A stretch of DNA of 49,311 bases. It comes from Deltaproteobacteria bacterium (GTDB lineage: Bacteria; Myxococcota; UBA727; VGSZ01). Within the stretch, counting starts at the first letter, position 1; the number at the start of each line of letters is the position of its first letter. The position numbers and the translations under genes were made by a program. The notes below the pieces were generated by a model. It was not told the DNA's origin and ran no database searches. It saw only the letters and a list, made by a program, of their open reading frames with translations. This document shows, in pieces, positions 1 to 7,043 of this stretch. Where the stretch lies: positions 1-49,311 of the forward strand of contig JADZDP010000239.1 of NCBI GenBank assembly GCA_020850995.1, in the 5' to 3' direction.

Positions 1-124
1 GGCACAGGGCACAGGGCACAGGGCACAGGGCACAGGGCACAGGGCACAGGGCACAGGGCACAGGGCACAGGGCACAGGGCACAGGGCACAGGGCACAGGG
101 CACAGGGCACAGGGCACAGGGCAC
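1..124. repeat. Heptamer tandem repeat (GGCACAG)n
   Basis: The window opens inside an uninterrupted run of the 7-base unit GGCACAG, about 17.7 perfect copies, ending at GCAC before unrelated sequence. Because it touches the window edge its true length is unknown. Seven is not a multiple of three, so length changes would shift frame if it lay in a gene, but no convincing gene crosses it. It looks like a non-coding microsatellite. Confidence 0.95.
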
Positions 125-261
125 CTCGGGCGTCAGGCGGATGCGTGCATTGTCAGGCGCGCGCTCGGCGTGGGCCTCGTTCCCATGCGGCTGACAAGTA
201 CGAGACAACTTTGACGTCGCTCGGTGGCGCGCGCAGGATCAGCCAATCACCCGGAGGTCGC

Positions 262-651
262 ATGCGCCGTTCCTGTTCCCTGGTCGCTGTGCTCGTCGCT
301 CTTGCTCCGCTCGCGTGCGGTGCGCCGGTGTCCGACACCGGTAATGTCTTCGTGACCGAGCAAGCGGTCGAGACGGTGGGGGGCGCCGGTGAAGTCGTGA
401 AGGTCGTCGGCATCGTCCCGGTCAGCATCGACGAGAGCGACCCCGGCTGCTCCGTCGACGGCCAGCGCTTCGCGCAGTGCTACTTCAGCACCACCAGCTC
501 CGTCGGCTACAACGGCCCGATCAACTTGTGCGAGCTGTCGGTGAACGACGGTGAGTCGCGCGTGTGGGAGTGCTCCATCGGCAAGGGCGGCGAGAGCGTC
601 ATCGAGCGCCTCGACGAGCTGCCCCTGCACTGCCCCACCTCGGGCCGCTGA
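262..651 (+). CDS. Small secreted lipoprotein, unknown function
   Basis: Encodes 129 residues. The ATG at 262 was chosen because a purine-rich GGAGG-like stretch lies just upstream (253-257) and because it yields a short n-region (MRR), a hydrophobic core and a lipobox LAPLAC at about residues 14-19, so the protein should be exported and lipid-modified. The mature part is acidic with several Cys residues (GCSVDG, AQCYF, LCEL, WECS, LHCP) that could form disulfides. I recognise no domain. The next gene starts about 100 bases downstream on the same strand. Upstream lies only the heptamer repeat and a 137-base spacer. Confidence 0.7.
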   Translation: MRRSCSLVAVLVALAPLACGAPVSDTGNVFVTEQAVETVGGAGEVVKVVGIVPVSIDESDPGCSVDGQRFAQCYFSTTSSVGYNGPINLCELSVNDGESRVWECSIGKGGESVIERLDELPLHCPTSGR

Positions 652-758
652 CGACAGGCCCCGCGCACGGGCCCGCCGGCGCTGGTGGCGCGAGCGCGTC
701 GCCAGCGCTGCACCGCCGCCAGCGCCCGCACTCGCGTCGCCGGGCTACGCTCGCGATC

Positions 759-1748
759 GTGGGGCGTACCTCTCCTGCATCGAGCACGGCGCTCATCATC
801 GGGCACATGCTGCTCGCTTCCTGCCAGCAAACGGCGTCTGGGGCCGCTCCACCCGCCGCACCGCAGCGTCCCGTCGATGGGCCGCCGCCCACCTACCGCC
901 CGTCCTGCCCCGTCGATCCCTCGCAGTGGTTGCGCGTCGAGCGCGGCACCGCACCCATCGTCGTCACCGCAACCCACTCGGGCAGCGAGCGGCCACCAGG
1001 CTGCGACCCCGGCACCGACGTGGTGCACGAGGTCGCCGAGCGGGCGTGCCCCGACGAGCTCGACGCACTGTGCGAGAGCGGTCCGTGCGTGGCCGGTGGT
1101 CCCGACGGCTTCTCGCGCGACCTGGTGCTGGCCTTCGTCGAGGAGCTGGCGGCATGCCTCGGCGAGCGCCCCTCGCTCGTGCTCACGGAGGTGCGCCGCT
1201 CCGTCATCGATCCCAACCGCGACGCCGTTGATGGCAGCGGCGCGGCATGCGCGTTCGACGACCCGGCGGCGCTCGCGCATTGGGAGGCCTTTCACGCCGC
1301 CGTCGAGGAGCAGGTGGCCGCCGCCATCGCCGACAGCGACGAGCGAGCGCTGGTGCTGGACCTGCACACCTACAGCAGCCGTGCCGCCGCGCCGCCGCCG
1401 GCGCTCGTGCTCGGCGCCGGCCTTCCCTTCGGCCGCACGCTGCCGCACCGCGCCGCCGCCGACGAGACGCTCGCCGAGATCTTCGGCGTCGACGGCCTGC
1501 GCGCGCAGCTGCTTGCTTCCATGGCGTCGATCGATGCGGCCGCGGCCGTATATCCGGTGGCCGTGGACGCGGCCAGCGACGAGCTGTTCAACGGCCGCTA
1601 CCTCGTGCACCGCTACGCGCGCCTGACGGGGCCCGCTGGCCCCGTCGTCGACGCCCTGCAAGTCGAGGTGTCGCGCGGCTTGTGCGAGCACACGGCCGCG
1701 GCGTCGCGCGCCCTCGCCGAAGCGGTGTGCGCGACCATCGCGCCGTAG
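759..1748 (+). CDS. N-formylglutamate amidohydrolase-like lipoprotein
   Basis: Encodes about 329 residues from a GTG at 759, chosen because it gives a lipoprotein-like signal peptide ending LLASC near residue 22; an internal ATG at 807 would lose most of it. The mature domain carries the pattern of the N-formylglutamate amidohydrolase superfamily: THSG near residue 70, DPNRD near 150, DLHTY near 201 and QVEVSRGLC near 300. The His/Asp/Glu positions are the usual metal-site candidates. Members hydrolyse N-formylglutamate or related amides. A lipid-anchored periplasmic form is unusual, since the histidine-degradation enzyme is cytoplasmic, so the substrate here is probably different. Neighbouring genes give no histidine-pathway context. 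Confidence 0.65.
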   Translation: MGRTSPASSTALIIGHMLLASCQQTASGAAPPAAPQRPVDGPPPTYRPSCPVDPSQWLRVERGTAPIVVTATHSGSERPPGCDPGTDVVHEVAERACPDELDALCESGPCVAGGPDGFSRDLVLAFVEELAACLGERPSLVLTEVRRSVIDPNRDAVDGSGAACAFDDPAALAHWEAFHAAVEEQVAAAIADSDERALVLDLHTYSSRAAAPPPALVLGAGLPFGRTLPHRAAADETLAEIFGVDGLRAQLLASMASIDAAAAVYPVAVDAASDELFNGRYLVHRYARLTGPAGPVVDALQVEVSRGLCEHTAAASRALAEAVCATIAP

Positions 1749-1859
1749 CGGCGCGCGCGAGCGCGACCCGCCGCGGCGATGACGACGACGCGCAGGGCCT
1801 GCGCCCGGGTACCGGTGGCGCGCTGCTCGTTTCCAGGTGCGCCCCAGCGACGTCAGGGG

Positions 1860-1890
1860 CGCTTGACCTTTTCCGGAATACAGTCAAGCG
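1860..1890. promoter_or_regulatory. Inverted repeat before the SGNH hydrolase gene
   Basis: CGCTTGAC at 1860-1867 and GTCAAGCG at 1883-1890 are perfect 8-base arms around a 15-base centre that is AT-richer than its surroundings. The repeat ends eight bases before the ATG at 1899. It could be an operator for a dimeric repressor, or a hairpin masking the ribosome binding site. The sequence alone does not decide which. Confidence 0.45.
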
Positions 1891-1898
1891 TGACGGTT

Positions 1899-3062
1899 AT
1901 GCGCGCTCCCCGCCACCACTCGCTGCTGATGCTGATGGCCCTGCAGGCGGCCCTCCTGATCGCGTGTCGCGCGGAGCCGCCGCGCCCCACCGCGACGCCC
2001 ACCTCGCCCGCGGCGCCGGCGCCAGCGGACCAGCAGCACCCATCGGAGGAGCTGAGCGACTGGCGCGCGCGCGGCAGCGCGGCGCTGCCGCTCGTGCCCG
2101 TCGACGCGGACCCCATCACGCAGGTTGATGTCCATCCAAGCTTCGATGAGTGCTTCGCGGGCATTCAGAGCGACACCGGCGCATCGCCCGACTACACGCC
2201 CTTCGCTCCCGTGATCGGCACGCATTGCGCGGGCACCGACCACCAAGAGATCGAAGGCATCGAGCGCGTGGTGTTCCTCGGCGACTCGGTCACCGTGGGC
2301 ACGCCGCCCAACAGCTCGAGCGAGACCTACCGCGGCCTGCTCGCCGATCGCTTGGCCGAGCGCTTCGGCCTCGAGGCGCCGGGTGCGCTGTGGCGCTCGT
2401 GGAACGCGCTCGCCGGCACCGCGCTCGTCAAACAGTCGGGTGACTTCTGGAGCTGTGCCAAGTGGGGCGCGCGCACCGATGACCTGGTGGAGGACGGCTC
2501 GCAGATCCTCGACTGTTTCCCCGAAGACGAGCGCGGCAAGAAGACGCTGGTGGTGATGACCATGGGCGGCAACGACATCGCTGCGTTCACCAAGGACGGC
2601 GCAGAGGGGATGCCCGTGGCGGAAGTGACGGCCAACGTCGCCGCTATCGTGCAGAAGCTGCGCGACGCGGTGGCGCACTTGAAGGATCCCGCGCTGTTTC
2701 CTGGCGGCGTGCAGGTGGTGTTCACCAACAACTTCGAGTTCACCGACGCCACCGGCGACGTCGCGAGCTGCCCGGCCGCCGGCGCCGCGGGCTTCGATCG
2801 CCCGTGGCAAGACCCCCGCGCCCTGGCCGATCTGGTGGTGTGGATGATGGAGCAGTACATGGCCATCGCCGTCGAGACGCAGAGCGACCTGGTGTTCGTG
2901 CTCGAGTCCTTCTGCGGCCACGGCTTCCACCACGACGATCCGGACAACGGCTGCTACCGTGGCGCCGACACCGAGCGCTGGTTCGATCTCACGTGCATCC
3001 ACCCGAACCCCACGGGGCACGCCGAGCTCGCCGATATGTTCATGGCCGTCGTCGACGAGTAG
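1899..3062 (+). CDS. SGNH/GDSL-family hydrolase lipoprotein
   Basis: Encodes 387 residues. The ATG at 1899 gives a signal peptide with lipobox LLIAC at about residues 19-23, so this is a predicted lipoprotein. The mature protein shows the SGNH blocks: GDSVT near residue 127 (nucleophile Ser), GGNDI near 223 (oxyanion Gly and Asn) and a C-terminal HPNPTGH near 367 preceded by an Asp-containing stretch (catalytic His/Asp). The family covers esterases, lipases and acetyl-xylan or peptidoglycan O-deacetylases; the substrate cannot be read from sequence. An inverted repeat sits directly before the start codon. Several extra Cys pairs suggest a disulfide-stabilised periplasmic or surface enzyme. 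Confidence 0.8.
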   Translation: MRAPRHHSLLMLMALQAALLIACRAEPPRPTATPTSPAAPAPADQQHPSEELSDWRARGSAALPLVPVDADPITQVDVHPSFDECFAGIQSDTGASPDYTPFAPVIGTHCAGTDHQEIEGIERVVFLGDSVTVGTPPNSSSETYRGLLADRLAERFGLEAPGALWRSWNALAGTALVKQSGDFWSCAKWGARTDDLVEDGSQILDCFPEDERGKKTLVVMTMGGNDIAAFTKDGAEGMPVAEVTANVAAIVQKLRDAVAHLKDPALFPGGVQVVFTNNFEFTDATGDVASCPAAGAAGFDRPWQDPRALADLVVWMMEQYMAIAVETQSDLVFVLESFCGHGFHHDDPDNGCYRGADTERWFDLTCIHPNPTGHAELADMFMAVVDE

Positions 3063-3165
3063 TCGGTGCGCGGCCGAGAAGCAGCCCTCCAAGCCTCGGC
3101 GTGCCGGGCGCTCGTGTGACGCGCGCCCCGTTGACCATGCTCGCAAGGGCCCGCACCGTTCGCGC

Positions 3166-4206
3166 ATGACGCCGTGCGCCACCCATCCGGATCGGCCCGC
3201 CGAGGCCATGTGCTTTTCCTGCGCCACGCCCATCTGCTCGGCGTGCACCTCCACCCAAACGGTGGAGGTCTCGTGCCACGCATGCGCGCTCAAGCAAGCG
3301 GCGGCGCGCCGGCGATCCACGACGTGGAAGGTGCTCGGCTCGTCGGCGCTCGCTGCCGCAGTCATCGCCACCGTGGTCGCATTCGCGGCCACGGCGGAGC
3401 CGAGCTTCGACTACGGCGTCAAGGAATGGGAAGTGAAGCGCTTGCGGGGTGAGCTCGACAAGCAGCCGTGCAGCCAAGACGCCCTGGTGGCGCTGCTCGA
3501 GCTCATGAGCGAGGCGGGCGATCGCGCCGGCGTCGACAAGGTCACTGCAGCCTTCACGTCGACGTGCGGCGCGCTGCCCTGGGCGCCATGGCTCAGCTAC
3601 GACTATGGCGCCAGCCTCGCGAAGGTGAAGGGCCTGGCCCAGGCGCTCGAGCGCGAGCCCTGCGACAAAGGTCGCTTGGTGCAGCTCCTCGACACCATGG
3701 TGGGCGCCGGCGACTACCGGGGCACGCTCACGCGCGCCGACGCCTTCTTCGCCAAGTGCGGTGACCTGCCGCGCGCCCGCTGGCTCACCTACGAGGCCCA
3801 CAAGCGTCTGTCGGAGTACGACGGCGCCATCGTCGAGGCCACCAAGCTCATCGAGAGCGATCGCTACGATCGCGATTTCTGGTGGTGGCGCGGCAACGCG
3901 TACTCGCTCAAGGGCGAGCACGACAAGGCGCTGGCCGACTTCCAGCAGGTGCAGCTCTTGTGTCCCACGTGCAGGGTGCGCTGGCAGCTCGCCGACACGC
4001 TCGAGAAGCTCGGGCGGCCCTGCGAGGGCATCGCGCCGCTCCACGAGGCGATAGCGCAGAACCCCGACGCCAACGACATCGGCGACGTGGTGCGCCGCCT
4101 GCTGCTCCTGAAGGCGCGCCCCGAGTGTGGCGGCAGCGGCGCCATCCCCGCGCCGGAGCCGGTGCGCCGCGGCAAGCGCGGGGCGGGCAAGCCGCCCGCT
4201 CCTTGA
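3166..4206 (+). CDS. B-box-like zinc finger, membrane, TPR protein
   Basis: Encodes 346 residues. The N-terminus is a small Cys/His cluster (C4, H7, C16, C19, C24, C27, C37, C40) resembling the B-box-type zinc-binding heads seen in myxobacterial proteins. A basic stretch (ARRRS) and one transmembrane helix at about 55-76 follow. The rest is a run of helical repeats, with a clear tetratricopeptide unit near 240-275 (WWRGNAYSLKGEHDKALADF) and Cys pairs spaced regularly through the repeats. By the positive-inside rule the zinc head is cytoplasmic and the TPR part periplasmic. TPR arrays bind protein partners, but the partner is unknown. It lies just downstream of the SGNH hydrolase gene. Confidence 0.7.
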   Translation: MTPCATHPDRPAEAMCFSCATPICSACTSTQTVEVSCHACALKQAAARRRSTTWKVLGSSALAAAVIATVVAFAATAEPSFDYGVKEWEVKRLRGELDKQPCSQDALVALLELMSEAGDRAGVDKVTAAFTSTCGALPWAPWLSYDYGASLAKVKGLAQALEREPCDKGRLVQLLDTMVGAGDYRGTLTRADAFFAKCGDLPRARWLTYEAHKRLSEYDGAIVEATKLIESDRYDRDFWWWRGNAYSLKGEHDKALADFQQVQLLCPTCRVRWQLADTLEKLGRPCEGIAPLHEAIAQNPDANDIGDVVRRLLLLKARPECGGSGAIPAPEPVRRGKRGAGKPPAP

Positions 4207-4265
4207 GAGAGGCGAGCGCCTTCACATCCGGCCACGGCGCTCGCCCGGTCGACTCGCGTGCGTGA

Positions 4266-4566
4266 CGCGCGCCGTTCACCGCGGCGCTCACCTACGAGCT
4301 CACGTACAACGACTGCGAGACGGTCGAGCGGTCTGCCTCCTGTCCACCGATGTGAAGGGCGCCGTGCGCTTGAGCAGCTTGTCGAAGAACAACCTGCTCA
4401 GACGCCCGTGCCCTATCCCTACCAGGGAACGGACGACGTGACCGTCTCCGCCAATCAAGGCGAGGGTCAAACCACCGACTCCACCACGGTGAGCGGCGCG
4501 GCGACGACGAGCGACGAGAACAACGGACGCACCGTGACCTGGGCGCTCACCATCAGCGACCGGTAG
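4266..4566 (+). pseudogene. Probable frameshifted gene remnant
   Basis: The 4207-4633 spacer contains two protein-like stretches in different frames. One frame (4266-4355) begins right after a stop, has no start codon, and reads a plausible stretch (TYELTYNDCETVE) before a TGA at 4353. A second frame then becomes protein-like (VPYPYQGTDDVTVSANQGEG onward) and ends at TAG 4566 with a Thr/Ser-rich tail. Together they look like the C-terminal part of an exported protein broken by an indel near 4345-4365. A short real gene starting from a weak codon in the second frame is an alternative. No family recognised. Confidence 0.35.
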
Positions 4567-4633
4567 CGCGGCCGCAGGGAGCTTGGTAACGCCGCGGCGC
4601 GCGAGGCATCTGAAGCGAGCCCCGGAGGTGCAG

Positions 4634-5332
4634 ATGGACTTCACGCACGAGCGCTTCGAGTACACCCGGCGCTACGTGCGCGAGGTGTTCGGCGCCGAAG
4701 ACGAGCAGCTCGCACACCTGATGGAGCGCGCGGTGGCGGCGGGCTTGCCCGACATCGCCGTCAGCCCCGACGTGGGGCACCTCTTGCAGCTGCTGGTGGC
4801 CATGAGCCGGCCCCCCTCGTCGAGCGCGCGGGCCCAGCGCGTGGTCGAGCTTGGCACGCTGGCCGGCTACTCCACGATCTGGCTCGCGCGTGGCCTGGCG
4901 CCGGGCGGGCAGGTGGTCAGCGTGGAGATCGAGGAGACGCACGCGCGCTTCGCCGAGCGCGAGATCGCCGCGGCGGGCGTGGGCGACCGCGTCGTGGTGC
5001 GACGCGGCGCGGCGCTCGACGAGCTGCGCCGCATGCAGGCCGAGCTCGGCGATGACAGCGTGGATCTGTTCTTCTTCGACGCCGTGAAGCAGCAGTACCA
5101 AGCATATTGGGACGCCGCGCGCACCATGCTTCGCCCCGGCGGGCTCTTGGTGGCCGACAACGTGCTCGGCGCCGGATGGTGGATCGACGAGGTGGGCGAG
5201 CCGAACCGCGAGGCCATCGACGTGTTCAACCGTGCCGTGGCCGCGGATGCCGAGCTCGATGTGGCGTGCGTGCCCTTGCGCGAAGGCGTGCTGGTGGCGC
5301 GCAAACGTGAGGCCGCTGGGCGTTCGCGCTGA
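4634..5332 (+). CDS. SAM-dependent O-methyltransferase, CCoAOMT type
   Basis: Encodes 232 residues, the normal size for the caffeoyl-CoA O-methyltransferase-like (methyltransf_3) family. GGAGGT at 4624-4629 fixes the ATG at 4634. Visible motifs are the SAM-binding loop VVELGTLAGYS (about 72-82), the acidic VEIEETHARFAE strand-2 region, the metal/catalytic VDLFFFDAVKQ segment (about 145-155) and VADNVLGAGWW (about 170-180), whose Asp-Asn pair usually coordinates a divalent metal. Bacterial members methylate diverse catechols and hydroxyl groups; the substrate is unknown. It converges with the metallo-hydrolase gene, with only six bases between the stops. Confidence 0.88.
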   Translation: MDFTHERFEYTRRYVREVFGAEDEQLAHLMERAVAAGLPDIAVSPDVGHLLQLLVAMSRPPSSSARAQRVVELGTLAGYSTIWLARGLAPGGQVVSVEIEETHARFAEREIAAAGVGDRVVVRRGAALDELRRMQAELGDDSVDLFFFDAVKQQYQAYWDAARTMLRPGGLLVADNVLGAGWWIDEVGEPNREAIDVFNRAVAADAELDVACVPLREGVLVARKREAAGRSR

Positions 5333-5338
5333 GCTCGA

Positions 5339-6115
5339 TCAGCGCCGTCGTGGCGTGATGACGACGGGCCGCCCCGCCTCGAGGTGCGTGATGGGCAGCG
5401 AGCTCACATCGAGATCGTCGGCGAAGTGCGTCAGCCGCATGCGAGCGCGATCCTCGGCGGGCAGCGCGGCGAGGCGATCCAGCGGCGTGTGGCCGCCACC
5501 ACCGTGCCCGGTCTCGTGCACGGCCAGGTCCGCCTCGAGCAGCCAGGCGACGAGCGAGGGGTCCCACGCCGTGTCGGCGGAGAACGCGACCGAGGCGCCG
5601 CCCACGCGCACGCGCACGGCGAAGGTGGGGATGTGGTGCAGCGTGCGGCGCAGCTCGACGGTGAAGGGGCCGATGCTGGTGGGCGCGTGATCGTCGAGCC
5701 GCACGCAGCGCGCCACCGCGTCGAGCGTGAGCCGCTGCACGCCGCCGTCCTCGCTGCGCAAGGTCTCCATGCCGCCGGCCAGGTGGCCCTCCCACAGGCG
5801 CTGCCGCACGTCGTCATGGACGGCAAGGGTGCCCACGGACCCGACGACGAACAGCGAATACCAGAGGTAGCCTTCGACGCCGCTGGCGTGATCGGCATGC
5901 AAGTGCGTGAGCACGCACGCGCTCAGGTCGGGCACGTCGAGGGGAATCCCCGAGATGGCAGACGCCTCGCGCAGCATCTTGCGTAGCGGGTGGGGGCAGT
6001 CGATGACCAGCACCGCACGTCCCGCGGCGCTCTCGTGGATCAGCGCACTGGCGCACGAGTGGCGCGTGGCCGAGAACGCATCGCCGGTGCCGAGAGGCAA
6101 GAGCGTCAGGGTCAT
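5339..6115 (-). CDS. MBL-fold metallo-hydrolase
   Basis: Encodes 258 residues without signal peptide, so cytoplasmic. The metallo-beta-lactamase signature THLHADHASG (about residues 72-81) supplies the metal-binding His and Asp ligands. Further conserved elements are PLGTGDAF at the N-terminus, SADTAWD near 170 and ETGHGG near 190. The overall plan resembles the RNase Z/arylsulfatase-like branch of the superfamily rather than true beta-lactamases. It lies 28 bases downstream of the tpm gene on the same strand and probably shares its transcript. Substrate unknown. Confidence 0.82.
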   Translation of the reverse strand: MTLTLLPLGTGDAFSATRHSCASALIHESAAGRAVLVIDCPHPLRKMLREASAISGIPLDVPDLSACVLTHLHADHASGVEGYLWYSLFVVGSVGTLAVHDDVRQRLWEGHLAGGMETLRSEDGGVQRLTLDAVARCVRLDDHAPTSIGPFTVELRRTLHHIPTFAVRVRVGGASVAFSADTAWDPSLVAWLLEADLAVHETGHGGGGHTPLDRLAALPAEDRARMRLTHFADDLDVSSLPITHLEAGRPVVITPRRR

Positions 6116-6143
6116 GCGGCCATTGGTAGCACGCCGATGAAGG

Positions 6144-6884
6144 TCAGACGCGAGGGCCGCGGCGGCGCAGCAGGTAGCAGCTCTCGCTCATGGCGCTCAC
6201 ACCTGCGGTGGCGAGGCGCGCGTTGCGCACGGGCACGGCGCGGGTCTCCAGGTGGCTGAGCTCGAAGCTCGATGCGAACAGCTGGCGGAGCTGGTTTGCC
6301 GACAGTGACCACGGCGGTCCGTCGACGCGCGACTGGTCATACTCGAAGCTCACGAGCAGCAAGGGCGCGCCCGGGCCAAGCAGCGCGCCCAAGACGTCGA
6401 CGTACGCTTCCCGGCGCGCCGGCGGGATGGCGACCAGCGCGGCGCGGTCGTAGGCCGCGTCGAAGCGAGCGCTCAGCGGGGCCAACGGGCTCGCGATCGC
6501 CGTGGATGCGCCGAGCGTGAAGAAGTCGGCGCACAGCAGCGAGACAGCGGCCAGCGCGGGATCCGCACCCACGGCGTTGAAGACGTGGCCCGCACCCAAG
6601 AGCGTCGACGACGGGGTGGCGCCGTGGTCCTCGAAGAACGCGCGGCATGCCTGCTCTACGCCCTCGACCCCGAGCACGTCGACGTCGCGGCGCGCGAGCC
6701 AAAGCAGATCGTGCGCCTTGCCGCACAGCGGCACCAACACTCTCGCTCGCCGTGGGAGGGCGATCGAACCGGCTGCGGCCAGGAGCGCTGCGCCGTGACG
6801 CAACAGCAGCTCGTTCGGCGCCGCCTCGTGAAAGCCGGTCTGCCCCGCGGCCCAGCGCGCGGCCCACTCGTCGATCGTCGTCAT
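6144..6884 (-). CDS. tpm: Thiopurine S-methyltransferase
   Basis: Encodes 246 residues, slightly longer than the typical 215-230. The family signature is clear: WAARWAAGQTGFH at the N-terminus, then LLLRHG, VLVPLCGKAHDLLWLA (the SAM-binding region) and VLGVEGVEQACRAFF. The tail SESCYLLRR is also typical. Bacterial Tpm proteins transfer methyl groups from SAM to thiopurines and to selenium or tellurium compounds, making them volatile and less toxic. It is the first gene of a likely two-gene transcript with the MBL-fold hydrolase. It diverges from the sulfatase-like gene across 159 bases in which I found no convincing promoter. Confidence 0.88.
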   Translation of the reverse strand: MTTIDEWAARWAAGQTGFHEAAPNELLLRHGAALLAAAGSIALPRRARVLVPLCGKAHDLLWLARRDVDVLGVEGVEQACRAFFEDHGATPSSTLLGAGHVFNAVGADPALAAVSLLCADFFTLGASTAIASPLAPLSARFDAAYDRAALVAIPPARREAYVDVLGALLGPGAPLLLVSFEYDQSRVDGPPWSLSANQLRQLFASSFELSHLETRAVPVRNARLATAGVSAMSESCYLLRRRGPRV

Positions 6885-7043
6885 GGTGCCGGCTCGCTGC
6901 CCACCATCGGCGGCAGGCCTGCCGCGGCAGCGTCTCGCCAGCAGCTCATCGCGACCCCACTACCATGCTGGTCGCGGGCACAAAACGTCGCGATTCGCCT
7001 CGCACCGCCTCGCGCGATCCGGCCAGGCCGCTATGGTCGCGTC

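Noticed and set aside
1..124. CRISPR array
   Set aside because: The repeat is a pure 7-base unit with no spacers; the Gly-Glu repeats likewise have no spacers and are coding.
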